Of a DNA stretch of 64,000 bases, positions 11,864 to 22,685 are shown one piece after another (the first letter of the stretch is position 1; each line of letters begins with the position of its first letter). The stretch spans positions 5,456,001 to 5,520,000 of the forward strand of contig JAGVVL010000001.1 in the NCBI GenBank assembly GCA_018287875.1. The letters run 5' to 3'. The translations under genes and the position numbers were made by a program. This DNA is from Nigrospora sphaerica (lineage: Eukaryota > Ascomycota > Sordariomycetes > Amphisphaeriales > Apiosporaceae). Under the pieces are notes generated by a model. That model saw only the letters and a program-made list of their open reading frames with translations. It had not been told where the DNA came from and did not search any database.

Positions 11864-13859
11864 GTTGCATTAAGGGGGGGTGGTCAGCTATGCGTCCGGG
11901 GGTTGCTTGGCATGTTCAAAATATTCGAAAGTGAAAGCGGGAAAGCGATGCCTCCCCTTCCCTTATGAGAGAGCGAGAGCTTTTTGCGCTTTGGCCCCTT
12001 TCGCCCTGCTGACCCTTCGTTGGCTGGGGGGCGGGTGTATACTGGTGAAGTGATCGCAAAGATGGTCAGAGACAGACCAGATCCAGACCAGGTACTGACA
12101 TTTATGTCAAACGGTCGATGGGGAAGGGGACGCCCGGGATGGGAGATGGAGGCTCCGGGGCCGACTGCCCATGGATGAGCGCTGGAAGGCTGTGCTGGCT
12201 CGCCTAGCGTGGACCTTGTGACCCATATAAAATGTGCGTCTGTTCGGATTTACGGCAGGGCTCTACCGACCGATGCATGCAACGAAGCTGTATCTACCTA
12301 AAGACGCAAGATAACTACTACATCTGCAAGTACGAACTGTTCTACACGCCTGTCACTGAAGCAACACGCCCGCATGGTCCTGGTATGGAATGCCACGATG
12401 GAGAGGCTAGCATGGATGGAAAGCACCGCCAACCCAGACATCTCAGGGCCAAGCTTTAGCGATCAGCGGCCCACTCTTCTTCGGCTCTCCATTTTCCTGG
12501 CCTCAAGCAGGATGTATCTATCACCTTTTAAGCCTCACAGTGCTACACGTCTCCTGAAGCCTGTGTCGCGCTCGGATCTCCTCTGGCTTCTATACGCAGT
12601 GATCCAAATAATTAGGTAATGTAAGCCAGGAACCCGACAAGATCAGCTTTGAGGCACATACAGGGGGGGGGTCATGTGGCGTCAGTGATGGGGATGCCCT
12701 CAGGGCCATCTGAATGGAAACAGAATCGTATGGGTTAGGTATGTCATGACAGACGTCGGCTCTCAGAGTGCAAACTGATGAGATCCTCAACAGAGTGACT
12801 GCTCCGTAGCGCGCACGCACCTGCTGGCTGGGCTAAGCAGTAACATACCTAGTGTCGCTACGGTGGATGGTAACAGTAAAAGTACAGCCTGAATCCAGTG
12901 AGATGGAGTCATTGTGCAAGTAAAGACTTATGAATTAATACTTAACCGTCGATAGCTACCATACGTCGTACCTGCATTGTCCGTCAGACTAGCAAGCGAT
13001 TTTTATCCAGTCGGAGGAGGTAGGTATCAATTTTGATGAGTACACGAGTCATTCAAGTCACGCGGCGATCACGACCAGCCCAGCAGTACATAGTACGGAG
13101 AGGTACGTCACCAATGGCATAAGCGAATTCCGTAGTAGTCTTAGTACTTTAATGCAGTGGCAGTCTTTTGGCGTTGACCAGCAGGTGATAGATGTACGCT
13201 CGAGACAAGTATGATGGCCAATATGGGGGCAGTTGGGTTTCGACGGGGGAAGGAGAGCTACGGGACCACAACGACTGAACACCCATTAGCAGTAGCTAGC
13301 CTAGGTACAGCGCGAACACGACGTCATCAGGCTTGGACCGGAGACGTCAGAATGCAGCGATGCGCTCTCTCTCCCTCCCCGCAAATGCAGAGTCGATCTA
13401 CTAACTAGCGGCGTCCGTCGCCTGCTTTTAGTGGAAAAGGCTGGAGAAGGCTTGTTACAACCTGGAGGCTCTCACACGTGGGGCCACTGTGACTTGGGCC
13501 ACACCATGGATGGGATGGATGAAATTGACGCCACGGAGGTCGGGGGCGCTTCCGTTCGACAAAAGTTACGCGATTCTCCAGTCCATTCCACCCCCCACGC
13601 ACTAGAGCCGGGTTTGAAAAACCCTTCATCATAGTTCTCAGACTTCGTTTCCTTCTCAACGCCCCATTGTCCGCCGTTGACTGATTGGGCCCGCGACAAT
13701 CTAGCCTCTCTTTCGTTTCCTCCCCTTTCACCGTCGCCGCCGAACGGAAATCGGCATTGGCCACCTCGTTAGCCCGGCTACCGAGCCGCTACCTGTGCAT
13801 ATCTCCATCGCTCGCGCATCGTGCCACCCGAGCCACGCCCCCGTCGCCCATTGCCCGCC
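11864..13859. other. Intergenic, divergent spacer
   Basis: Shared upstream region of the leftward adaptor-accessory gene and the rightward PQ-loop gene. No gene seen; open frames are short and overlap on both strands. The last 180 bases before 13860 are C/T-rich, as expected of a fungal leader. Confidence 0.5.
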
Positions 13860-15337
13860 ATGGCCCCTCCTACCGCCCCGTTAAATCTGGACGTCGAAGC
13901 TATATCCGGCATTTGCGGGTAAGTTTCTTCCCATGCGTTCGGTGCTCCAGCCTGCTGCCGCCTGCATCCCCTGCGCCCAATCGGATTTGTGACGGCAAAC
14001 TGTATCAGTCAGAGACATCCAGATGTGTCAGACAAGCTTCTTGGGAACCTCCAGAGGATGCTGCGGGTCGTGCCGCGTCAAGCTTTCACCTGTCTCACCC
14101 TGGCCCTGTCCCCACCAGTAAGCTGGATCTCGCGGCCTCTGTACGGTTTCTTCATTGAACGGAACCACGTGGTCGCGGCCCGTAGCTTCACTGGCAGCGA
14201 CACTACATGCAGCACTCATAGCCCTCACCCGTTTATGATTCGAGCCTACCCTCGTTCTCTCCCGCCGCTCCGTGCTAACAACCCTCACCGTACAGCTCCA
14301 TCTCCATCGCAGCATGGATAGTGGTCTTCAGCCCCCAGATCGCCGAGAACTTTCGGCGCAGCTCTGCCGAAGGTCTTTCGTTACAGTTCATCATAATATG
14401 GCTGGCCGGTGATGTGTTCAACATCCTCGGCGCCATCCTCCAGGGTGTTTTGCCCACGATGCTAATTCTCGCCATCTATTACACCATCGCCGATGTTGTT
14501 CTGCTGGGTCAATGCTTCTACTATGCGGGCTTCACCTGGAAGGACCAGGTATCTGCGCCCAAGCCCAAGCCCAAGCCCAAGCCGGTGCAGGCGAGACAGG
14601 CTGGAGAAGCCAACGAGCGCACCGGCTTGCTAGACGCGCGCCTCGCTGAACGGGAACGGCGGGACAGCACCCACAGCTGGCAAAGCTGGGAGCATCTCTC
14701 CCCGGCGGTTCCCATGATCCCCGCTGCCCCCTCTGCGCCACCGCCGCCGTCCTCGAAGTTGAAAACCCTGTTCACCCATACCCTCGCCATCCTCATGGTG
14801 TGCGTGGCTGGCGTTGCGGGCTGGTACCTGAGCCGGGGGTATTCAGGCGGACACGACTCCGAGTCGGTCGGTGAACTGCCCCAATTCAACCTCTGGGGCC
14901 AGATCTTTGGCTGGATGTGTGCTGTTTTGTACCTGGGCTCTCGCGTACCCCAATTACTGCTCAACTGGCGCCGGAAGTCAGTCGAGGGCATCTCGATGCT
15001 CTTCTTCCTCTTCTCCTGCCTGGGCAACTTGACATACGTCCTGTCCATATTTGCCTACGAGCCGACCTGTGCCCGTCCCGGCCACTGCCAGCCCGGCGAG
15101 TCGGGCCATATCTACGGGAGGTATATCCTTGTCAACCTTTCCTGGCTGGCAGGAAGCCTGGGGACCCTGTTCCTGGACCTAGGCATCTTTGTCCAGTTTT
15201 TCATATACAGCGAGAGCCACGGTTCGGTAGACGAGGAGGAATCCATTGAAACCGACGAGGACGAGGAAGCAAGTATTGATGAAGATGCTTGGGAGCAGAG
15301 GCCCGTGCTGGACCGGCTCAGTTCCGGAGAGCCGTGA
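13860..15337 (+). CDS. PQ-loop repeat transporter, vacuolar basic amino-acid exporter type (Ypq/PQLC2-like)
   Basis: Exon 1 (13860-13918) and exon 2 (14296-15337), separated by a 377-bp intron, give 366 residues. Two PQ-loop repeats are visible: FSPQI with Pro33-Gln34, and SRVPQL with Pro238-Gln239, in a protein with about seven hydrophobic helices. These transporters move Lys/Arg/His across vacuole or lysosome membranes. The central loop contains a four-fold Lys-Pro repeat (about residues 109-116) and an acidic dileucine ERTGLL (residues 127-132). The dileucine fits AP-3-dependent sorting of the yeast Ypq proteins to the vacuole. The C-terminus is strongly acidic. The first exon is required because the longest open frame alone lacks the first half-helix (ISGICGSISIAAW). 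The intron is the longest in the window; I found no extra exon in it. Confidence 0.9.
14559..14583. repeat. Short coding tandem repeat (AAGCCC)n
   Basis: About four copies of AAGCCC inside the PQ-loop gene encode a Lys-Pro tract in the cytosolic loop. Copy number could vary between strains without changing frame. Confidence 0.9.
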
Positions 15338-15621
15338 GCCCTGAGATTCATGAAAACGGCAATAGGACACGACAAGGCAGGAAAACTGGGGAGATCTAAA
15401 AGACCACAAGGAAATGCAAGGGTTTCCTTCAGCAATTGGTCATATGGTATTGGGCTGGATGCTTTCCAGGCAACCCGAGTTCGGTTTCTGCGTATTTGTT
15501 TCGGTTTGGTTATCGCGTGTCGCATGTCATCCAAAGGTGGCTCGGCAAGCAGGGCTGGTCTATGGGCACGTATGTACGCCATTTCTGGCCTTTTCCGTCT
15601 TAGAAACGCGCCATGTTCGGA

Positions 15622-16691
15622 TCAATTGTCTACCGGGGACGTCGTGGGATCCCAAGTGCATGGCGCATACTCATCCGTCTCCAGCTTGGCCATGTCTTCG
15701 TCCGAGATTTCGAAATCGTAGACAGCCGCGTTCTCTCGAATGCGGGAGGGCGTGACGCTCTTGGGCAGGGGCACGTAGCCCTTTTGCAGACTCCAGCGGA
15801 TGAGGATCTGCGCAGCCGTCTTGTTGTACTTGGCGGCGAGGTCGCGCAGCACGGGTTCGTCCCAACGCTCGCCGCGGACCAGAGGGCAGTAGGCCTGAAC
15901 GGCGACGCCGCGGTCGCGGCTCCATTGCACAATGTCGCGGCGGGGCAGCCAGGGGTGAATCTCCCACTGGCCGACGGAGACAACGCCGCCGCGGCCGGGC
16001 CCGCCGCGCTCAACCTCGAGCTCGGCGATGTGGCGGTCTAGCTCCTCGAGGTGGTGGCAGCCATAGTTGCTGACGCCGATGGAGCGCACCTGGCCGGCCT
16101 CAACGGCCTCGACGAGGCCGCGCCAGGCGCCCTTGCGCGCGGCCGGGCCGCCGTAGGGCGCGTGCAGCAGCATGAGGTCGACGTAGCCGAGGCCCGTCTC
16201 GGCGAGCGTCCGCTCCACCGTCTCGCGCGCGCTCGCGTACGACATGCCCTTGGTCCGCACCTTGGAGGTGAAGAAGACGGCGGCGCGCGGGACGGCGCCT
16301 GCCGCCGCCGCGGCGAGGATCGCCTGCCCGCACGGCCCCTCGTTGCGGTACGCCGCCGCCGAGTCGACGTGCCGGTAGCCGGCCGCCAGGGCCTCCCCCA
16401 CGGAGGCCTCGGCCGCGTCCGCCGGGCTGGGCGTCGGGGCGCATGTCAGCGACGGAGCCTTCCTGGATGTCGTCGAGGACGTCTGCCCTCCCGCCGAACG
16501 GAAGAGACGCGACGGGGTCAGCTTACGTTTGGTATACCTGTGGTAGGCAGCGAGCGCGCTCGTCAGCATGGGGCGGGGAGGCGAGCCGCTGAAGAACGAT
16601 GGGTCTGGTCAAAACTCACCCCGAACCCGAGGCGTGGGAGGTCGTATCCGCTGGCCAATCGCACGGTGGATTCTATCGTGAGGCTCGACAT
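15622..16691 (-). CDS. Aldo-keto reductase
   Basis: Three exons (16691-16620, 16537-16527, 16426-15622) give 295 residues, a normal length for AKR enzymes. The middle exon is only 11 nt and encodes the VYQT segment that joins GFG to PADAAEA, restoring the family N-terminus. The catalytic tetrad is in place: Asp49 (HVDSA), Tyr54 (AAAYRNE), Lys83 (TSKV) and His116 (LLHAPYG). NADPH-site features SIGVSNYG and LPKSVTPSRI are present. It should be a cytosolic NADPH-dependent carbonyl reductase in a TIM barrel; the substrate cannot be told. It converges with the PQ-loop gene, leaving 284 bp between stops. The unspliced longest frame gives a false start in intron 2. Confidence 0.9.
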
Positions 16692-17856
16692 CTTCTTATC
16701 TCTTTCGGTGTGATGTGGTGTTAGTGTTGGTGGCCGTTCTTCTCACAGCCGGGGATAGATGGCAATGCAGGCGAGCGCATGGGATATGGTGTTGATGTGT
16801 ATGGAACGAAGAGCTGTGAATAGCGACCCACCTCTGGCTGAAGGCTCTCACTGCGGGGCGGGCCAGACGTGTCGTAATCGAACAACCGTTCGCGATTCGC
16901 TGTAAGCTGTTCATGGCAACCAAGACGTAAACTTCTGGGTAGGTATACAGTTGAGAAACCAGTTGCCTCAATCAATTGCTGGAGCGGCTCGGGTAGAAGC
17001 GTGCAGGACGTGTCTGCTACTTCTCGCCAATGCCTCGAACTACGTCATGAGGGGCAATATTTCGAGCAAAAGACAAGCGTATAACTTTCGCTCACTTACA
17101 CGCGACGAAGTGAGGTTTGCTGCTCCTTACCGCTCGACTTAAACGAAGCCGAGGTACGTACTTCGATGTGATGTTCATGCCGCTCAGCAGGTAATTTTTT
17201 TTACCTAGGTAGGCTCGTGACAACAGTGAATCGTAGCCGCTTGCGTCGCCAGTGCTGGTCTTGCCTTGCTACGTGATGACGGGTGTCGCTTCTCGATCAA
17301 ACCCTTGAGTATAAAGAGCCTGCCATCCGGTTCTCGTCACCTGGTTTTTTATGCAGGCAGAGCTGTTACTGGGTAAGCCCAGGAGACGCCGCTCCGGGTG
17401 AACCGGCCCTGGATTAATGGCCCTGGATTTAGCCGGCATGTGCATGGTCGCAGCGTCTGAAAGTTCCACGAAGTGGAGGCGGTACGTGCCAAAGGTCTCC
17501 TGCAGAGCGCCACTCACGATCTCATGATCAAGGCTCACGTATTGCTGAAGGTCTTGGCTACGCCTCCAGTCCACAACTACCCCGGCTTTTCGGGTGAACA
17601 TCGGATCGTGGCCCTAGGACGGCGGAGTTGGGCCTTTCATCTGGGATAGAGAACTCCGCTCTCATGCTACTTATCCTGTTTTGTAGCACCGTGCTCGTGA
17701 CGGGACGTGGATGTTGGAGGACTGGCGGTGGAGGCGGGGTGAGTTGGGAAGGGCCGGATCGAACGGGCCAGAGACGACATGTAACTAGGTGTCGTCGTAA
17801 AAGTCTATATATAGGGCAGAGCTTCCTATGCCAGTCGAAGCCATGGGTAAGTCACC
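16692..17856. other. Intergenic, divergent spacer with one orphan open frame
   Basis: Lies between the leftward aldo-keto reductase and the rightward Ree1-like gene. A TTTACCTAGGTAGG word sits at 17200-17213. A 110-codon frame on the - strand (17601-17269) has protein-like composition in its first 60 residues but matches no family I recognise and has no clear promoter or splice partners. It is treated as unproven. Confidence 0.45.
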
Positions 17857-18610
17857 ATGAGACTCAACCTTACTCTACTGACCGCCTTCGCGACCACCGC
17901 CACCGCAAAGACCCTTCCCATCGCCATGGCCCCCTCTCCAGAAGCGTTCAGCCTTGAAGCACCCGCGGGCACCGACATATGGAGGAAACCCCCGACAACC
18001 GATGTCTGGAATGGTGCGGAATGACCCTTGGTTTCTCCCCAGCCGAGAGGCAACGCTGACGCCGCACCATGTAGTTCCAATCACGCGCACATCGTCGGGT
18101 CTGCTCTCCAAGTTCCAGTCCGCCAACGTGACCTTCTGGGCCGACTGGACTGAGCGCTACGATCAGGCCGGCCTGGTCCTGGGCCTCCGGAGGGCCTCGG
18201 TTCCCACCAAGCCGGAGGATCCAGCCCGGCAGTGGGTCAAAACGGGCGTGGAATTCTACCAGGGCAAGCCCCAGCTGAGCACCGTCGGCTGTGACAGGTG
18301 GGCCGACTGGAGCGTCAATGCCATCAGTGACGCCGTGGACCCGGCCAAAGGAGTGACGCTCGAGGTGGTCCGCGAATCTGACGAGAACGGCAGGAGTGTC
18401 TGGGTCTACCGGTTGGTTCGGGACGCCGACGGCAACGTTCAGGAGAAGACCCCCCTGCGTGAGATCACCTGGATCCTTGCGGACGAGGATGAGAACGGGG
18501 GCGAGGAGTGGATTTTGGATATAAGCCCGCTCGTTGCGAGGCCTGAGAGAAGTGCCACATCGCCGTTGAAGGCTAGCTTCACGGAGTTTTCGGTCAACTG
18601 GTCGACGTGA
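17857..18610 (+). CDS. Ree1-like protein, DUF1349 (concanavalin A-like fold)
   Basis: Two exons (17857-18013, 18075-18610; 61-bp intron with branch CTGAC) give 230 residues. The conserved DUF1349 features are PAGTDIWRKPP, RYDQAGL, KTGVEFYQGKP and the VGCDRWADWS block. The family includes yeast Ree1, named for an effect on the galactose/enolase response; its chemistry is unknown, and the fold is a lectin-like jelly roll. The first 17 residues (MRLNLTLLTAFATTATA) look like a weak signal peptide, which is unusual because Ree1 is cytosolic. An internal ATG at residue 24 would give a product beginning close to the usual family start. Which start is used decides secretion against cytosol. The intron placement is inferred from frame and family sequence. 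Confidence 0.78.
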
Positions 18611-19128
18611 ACGGGAGCACAGGAGGTGAGGGCTGTCTGGGTTGCAGAGGAGGGCAGAGCTCCATAGCACTTATACCGCACTCGAGACTCGTAGTTGGTA
18701 GCACTGTACCACACGAGTGGCGGCGCAATCGATCACGTCTATTTCATCCGGCATTTAGGCTGCCGAAGCGAACTCACGGGGGGGCTCTCACGTAGTAAAG
18801 GCTAGAAAAACCATTGCTGCTAAAAGTAAAATACCAATTCGCCTCGAATGTCGCACAGTCCTAGCCCCATGGCGGATTTCAGCACGGCAAGTGATGTACA
18901 CGTACGATCCGCCTGGTGCTGGATTCTCTGCCGGCTGCTGCCAATTGTCAGAGCTCCCCAGCGTTGGCACTCAACCACCTCCCTCTCGCCGCCCACTGGC
19001 CACGATACCAACTTCCCTTTCGCTTTGTATCGAGACAGACGTGGACGCCGGGGGTTTTCGATGTTGCGGCACCACCGAAAGCTCGCCCTGAATACTGTTC
19101 CTGCCTGCGAAAACGCCCCATCGCCGCC
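18611..19128. other. Intergenic / cog1 leader
   Basis: Spacer between the Ree1-like stop and the cog1 start. The cog1 frame stays open upstream for 71 more codons (from 18916), but the added peptide is unlike the family, so I treat it as leader. Confidence 0.55.
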
Positions 19129-21606
19129 ATGGCCACGCCCGACACCTCCCACTTGACCTCGTCGGCCGAGGTCTTCACCACCTACACGCTCCCGCAGATC
19201 CGAGCCATCCACAAGAGCCTCCATGTCCAGATCGAGGAGAAGGCCGCACGCCTGCGCACGCAGGTCGGCAATAGCTACCGCGACCTCCTGGGTACCGCCG
19301 ACACCATTGTGCAGATGCGCCACGACATGAGCCTGGCCCAGAACATCCTCAGCGAAATGGGCGGCCAATGCGGCCGGACAGTGGTCGGCGGCAAGGTCTC
19401 GGGCCTCGCCAAGTTCCAGGGTATCGAAGACGCCGAGGCTGAGATGGGCTGTGTCGCCCGGGTGAAGCTCCTCGAGGCCTGCGATCTTGCCGTGGCCAGG
19501 CTGCTCAAGGGCAACGCCCCGGGGAGGGGCGAGAGGCTGGTGCTGGCTGCCAAAGTCCTGGTGCTCAGCCGCTTGTTGATTTCGAGTTTCAGTGATGCCG
19601 GCTCGCTGCACGGGGAACTGCGCGTCGCCGTGGAGGCTGCCAAGAAGAACCTGGGCCACCTGCGAAGACGGCTGCTCCGCGGCGTCGAGAAAGCCCTGGG
19701 CAAGATAGGCGAAGAGGCCCCCCACGACGATATGTTGCAGGCGCTGTGTGCCTACAGCCTCGCCTCTAGCTCGGGCGCACGCGACGTGCTGCGCCACTGT
19801 CTGAACGTCAGAGCCGAAGCCATGACCAACGAGTTCGACGTGGAAGATCACGAAAGAGACAAAGGCACCGACAACGCCCTGCGGGGACTCGACCTATACA
19901 CCCGGACATTGTTGGACGTCCAAGCGCTTGTGCCCTCCCAACTCTCCAACGCTCTGGCAGAACTCAAGAAGAAGCCTCTTCTTGCCGACGAGTCACTCCA
20001 GGCGCTGGAAGGTCTGCGGCTTGACATATACAAGCGGTGGTGTGGAGACGAGATCCAGTATTTTACGCCTTTTATTCGCCACGACGACCTCGAAGGCAAG
20101 CAGGCCAAGGAAATGCTGACGGGTTGGGCGAAGAAGGGCGGCGAGGCTCTTCTTGGGGGTATCAAGGCCATCATGGAGCACATGCACGAGTTCAAGGCCA
20201 TAGTCGATCTCCGCACGAGCGTACTGCAACGCTGGATCAAGGATGGCGGGAAAGCCAGGGGCTTCGATCCTTCCATCATGCTCGATGGGCTTCGCGAGAC
20301 GATCAACGATCGACTCCTCGACGTCTTGGACACCAAGGTCACCAAACTTCGGCTTGTCGGATCCGAGGTCTCAGCGACCCTGGACGCCTGGCAGCCCGGC
20401 ATTTCCGATCAGCGCAAACGTCTATGGGACAAGGAAATGTTGGACCTGGATATGACGGTTGGTTCGGCTCAGGTCACGCACGAGATCTTGTCCCGCCTCC
20501 ACGGCCAAAATGACGCTGTAGCCCGAGCAGTGACGGGTTATGATTCTTGGTACCGCTTGATTGATGACGTGAACGAGGTGGTCGATCAGCTACGACGCCA
20601 GCGTTGGGATAACGACGTCGAAGAAATCGAGGACGAGGAAACCATCGAAGAACGGCAAAAGTTGCTCAGCAAGGACGACCCCCGGAAGATCGAGGAACGG
20701 CTCAACGCGGCTTTGGAACAGTCGTTCCAGCAACTCGATGAGCACTTGGGGGCGCTTTGGCAAAAGCATAAAGACAGTCCCGACCGTGGCCACATTGCCA
20801 TGTATACGCTTCGGCTGCTGCGCAGCATTCGAAGCCACCTTCCCCATCTCGAGAGCGCCAAATCATTTGGCCTGGCGTATATTCCTTCCTTGAACGAGAC
20901 CTTGGTGGCCCAAGTCGCTCTTGGACCTCTGGAGGAGTTTTCAACGGCTGCCTTGACCAAAGAACGGGTCACGGGCCGAAGCCTATGGGAGGGCGAGCCC
21001 GCCTTGCCCACCCAACCATCCCTGGGCACCTTCAAGCTGCTGCGCAACCTGGTGAATGCCATGGGGGATGCTGGCTTGGACCTCTGGAACCCCACGGCCA
21101 TTCAGGCGTTAAAGGGCACACTAGGGGTCCAGCTGTGCGAGGCCTGGCGGGCGGCATTGGCGGGGGGTGAAGACAAGCGCAAGGAGAAAGAGGCAAAGGT
21201 GGGAGATGAGACTGAAGCCACTGCCGACGGCGGGATGGGCCCAGAAGACGGGGCAAACGTGGATAAGGAGACCGAAGCCAGCTCCGAGGACGGAACGAAC
21301 GAGGAGGATGTGGCGAACGGAGGGGAGGCTAAGTCCCTCGAGACTACCAAGCCTAAGTCGCCGTCTTCGCCGTCTTCGCCTTCAAGTGATGCGCAAAGGG
21401 CAGATCTTGTCATTCATTGGGTATATGACATGATCCTACTGGAAATCTATCTGGGAACGGCAGGGGAGTCCCATGCGCAACTGGCCGCGCTCGCAGACGA
21501 GGTCTTCGCAAAGACGGGCCTCGAGAATGCGGCAAAGGAGAGGATGAGGAAAGCATCGCAGGAGTACTGGAAAAGGACAAGCCTTCTATTCGGGCTGCTG
21601 GCATGA
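19129..21606 (+). CDS. cog1: Conserved oligomeric Golgi complex subunit 1
   Basis: A single exon of 825 residues. The N-terminus shows the COG1 pattern: SSAEVFTTYTLPQIRAIHKSLHVQI, then TQVGNSYRDLLGTADTIVQM, typical of the tethering-complex helical bundle. The remainder is mostly alpha-helical with several acidic loops. The COG complex tethers retrograde vesicles at the Golgi and keeps glycosyltransferases in place; Cog1 links its lobes. The start at 19129 (MATPDTS) was chosen over an in-frame ATG 213 bases upstream because the extra residues are Pro/Arg/Cys-rich and not family-like. Between about residues 680 and 765 there is an insert of low-complexity acidic repeats (KEAKVGDETEA, NVDKETEASSEDGT, PSSPSSPSS), probably a disordered linker before the last helical block. 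Confidence 0.9.
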   Translation: MATPDTSHLTSSAEVFTTYTLPQIRAIHKSLHVQIEEKAARLRTQVGNSYRDLLGTADTIVQMRHDMSLAQNILSEMGGQCGRTVVGGKVSGLAKFQGIEDAEAEMGCVARVKLLEACDLAVARLLKGNAPGRGERLVLAAKVLVLSRLLISSFSDAGSLHGELRVAVEAAKKNLGHLRRRLLRGVEKALGKIGEEAPHDDMLQALCAYSLASSSGARDVLRHCLNVRAEAMTNEFDVEDHERDKGTDNALRGLDLYTRTLLDVQALVPSQLSNALAELKKKPLLADESLQALEGLRLDIYKRWCGDEIQYFTPFIRHDDLEGKQAKEMLTGWAKKGGEALLGGIKAIMEHMHEFKAIVDLRTSVLQRWIKDGGKARGFDPSIMLDGLRETINDRLLDVLDTKVTKLRLVGSEVSATLDAWQPGISDQRKRLWDKEMLDLDMTVGSAQVTHEILSRLHGQNDAVARAVTGYDSWYRLIDDVNEVVDQLRRQRWDNDVEEIEDEETIEERQKLLSKDDPRKIEERLNAALEQSFQQLDEHLGALWQKHKDSPDRGHIAMYTLRLLRSIRSHLPHLESAKSFGLAYIPSLNETLVAQVALGPLEEFSTAALTKERVTGRSLWEGEPALPTQPSLGTFKLLRNLVNAMGDAGLDLWNPTAIQALKGTLGVQLCEAWRAALAGGEDKRKEKEAKVGDETEATADGGMGPEDGANVDKETEASSEDGTNEEDVANGGEAKSLETTKPKSPSSPSSPSSDAQRADLVIHWVYDMILLEIYLGTAGESHAQLAALADEVFAKTGLENAAKERMRKASQEYWKRTSLLFGLLA

Positions 21607-21688
21607 TACCCATAAATTAGAGATATGCTGAAGTTTATGCACGCTCGCGATGCAAATCTATGGTACAAATAGCGCGGCTGGGGCAGTG

Positions 21689-22685
21689 CTACAGCTTGTG
21701 ACGTTTCTGGCCCGAGGCGATCTTGGCGAACTCGGCCTGGGGCACGCCCTTGAGGAAGCGCTGGAGGCCGGCAAAGACCTCGTCGACGTTCTGGCGGTCG
21801 AGGACGTCGCGCTCGGGGCGGCGGATAAGGGCCTTGATGCCCGTCAGGCTCTCGCCGATGAGGTGGTCGCCGAGCTTGTCGTCGATCTCGGCGAGGACGA
21901 GCTCGCGGAAGCGGGCGTCGTCGCCCTCGGGGCAGTCGAAGACGCGGTTGACGAAGCCAGTCTGGAGCAGCTCGTCGCTGGGGATGCGGCGGCTCATGAG
22001 CAGGGCCTCGTTGGCCTTGCTGGGGCCGAGGCGCTGGACGAGGGCGCGCGAGGCGCCGCCCTCGGCGACGAGGCCGAGCGACGAAAAGGGCGTCAGCAGG
22101 AAGGCGTGCGGCGCGCAGTAGATAAAGTCGGCAAAGGCCACGAGGGCGGCCGAGAGCCCGATGACGGGCCCGTTGAGCGCCACCACCAGCACCTTGGGGT
22201 GCGTGTAGAAGGCCTGCGTCGCGTTCAGGTTGTTGGCCACGAAGCTACCCAGCCACTCGCGGTACATGTCGGTGCCCTCGGGCTGGGCCCGCGAAATGGA
22301 CACGTCGGCGCCGCTGCAGGTCCCGCGCGCATCAGCAAGGGGGCCCCTTCGTCGTCGTCATCATCCTCATTTTCGTCTCCAGCGTTGATGGTCCGTCACA
22401 TCACATCGCATGCGCCAAGGGGGGGCGGTTGGTTGAGGGAGGGAATGGGAGGGGAGGGGAGGAGAGAGAGAGAAGAGAGTGGAATACGAACGCGGAGAAG
22501 AAACGACCCTTGGCCGTCAGCATGGTAATGAAGACCTCATTGTGGGTGGCGATCTCGCGCAGGATCTGCGACAGCTCAAAGTACTGGTCCTGGTTGAGGG
22601 CGTTGAGCTTCTTCTCATTACAGATGGTCACGATGGCGACCCGCCCCGTGTACTCGACGGTGAAGGTCCCAGAGCGTTCCGGCAT
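21689..22685 (-). CDS. Peroxisomal enoyl-CoA hydratase/isomerase (Eci1/Dci1-like)
   Basis: Two exons (22685-22492, 22313-21689) joined over a 178-bp intron (donor GTTCGT) give 272 residues. The crotonase fold is clear: the oxyanion-hole segment GRFFSAGADVS is completed by the splice, and the second motif is ALNGPVIGLSAAL. A Glu in SSLGLVAEGGAS lies where isomerases have their catalytic acid. The C-terminus HKL fits a PTS1 peroxisomal targeting signal, though it is a less usual variant of SKL. The likely job is shifting 3-enoyl to 2-trans-enoyl-CoA so that unsaturated fatty acids can enter peroxisomal beta-oxidation. It converges with cog1, leaving only 82 bp between stops. Whether it is Eci1 or Dci1 cannot be separated here. 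Confidence 0.88.

Noticed and set aside
15622..16569. 315-residue aldo-keto reductase start at 16569
   Set aside because: The N-terminal 55 residues of that frame are intron-derived; splicing with the 11-nt exon restores the family N-terminus.
18820..19851. 343-codon frame opposite cog1
   Set aside because: Antisense shadow of conserved cog1 sequence.
21650..22528. 292-codon + strand frame opposite the enoyl-CoA isomerase
   Set aside because: Ala/Glu/Val-rich shadow; the - strand has the crotonase motifs and a PTS1.
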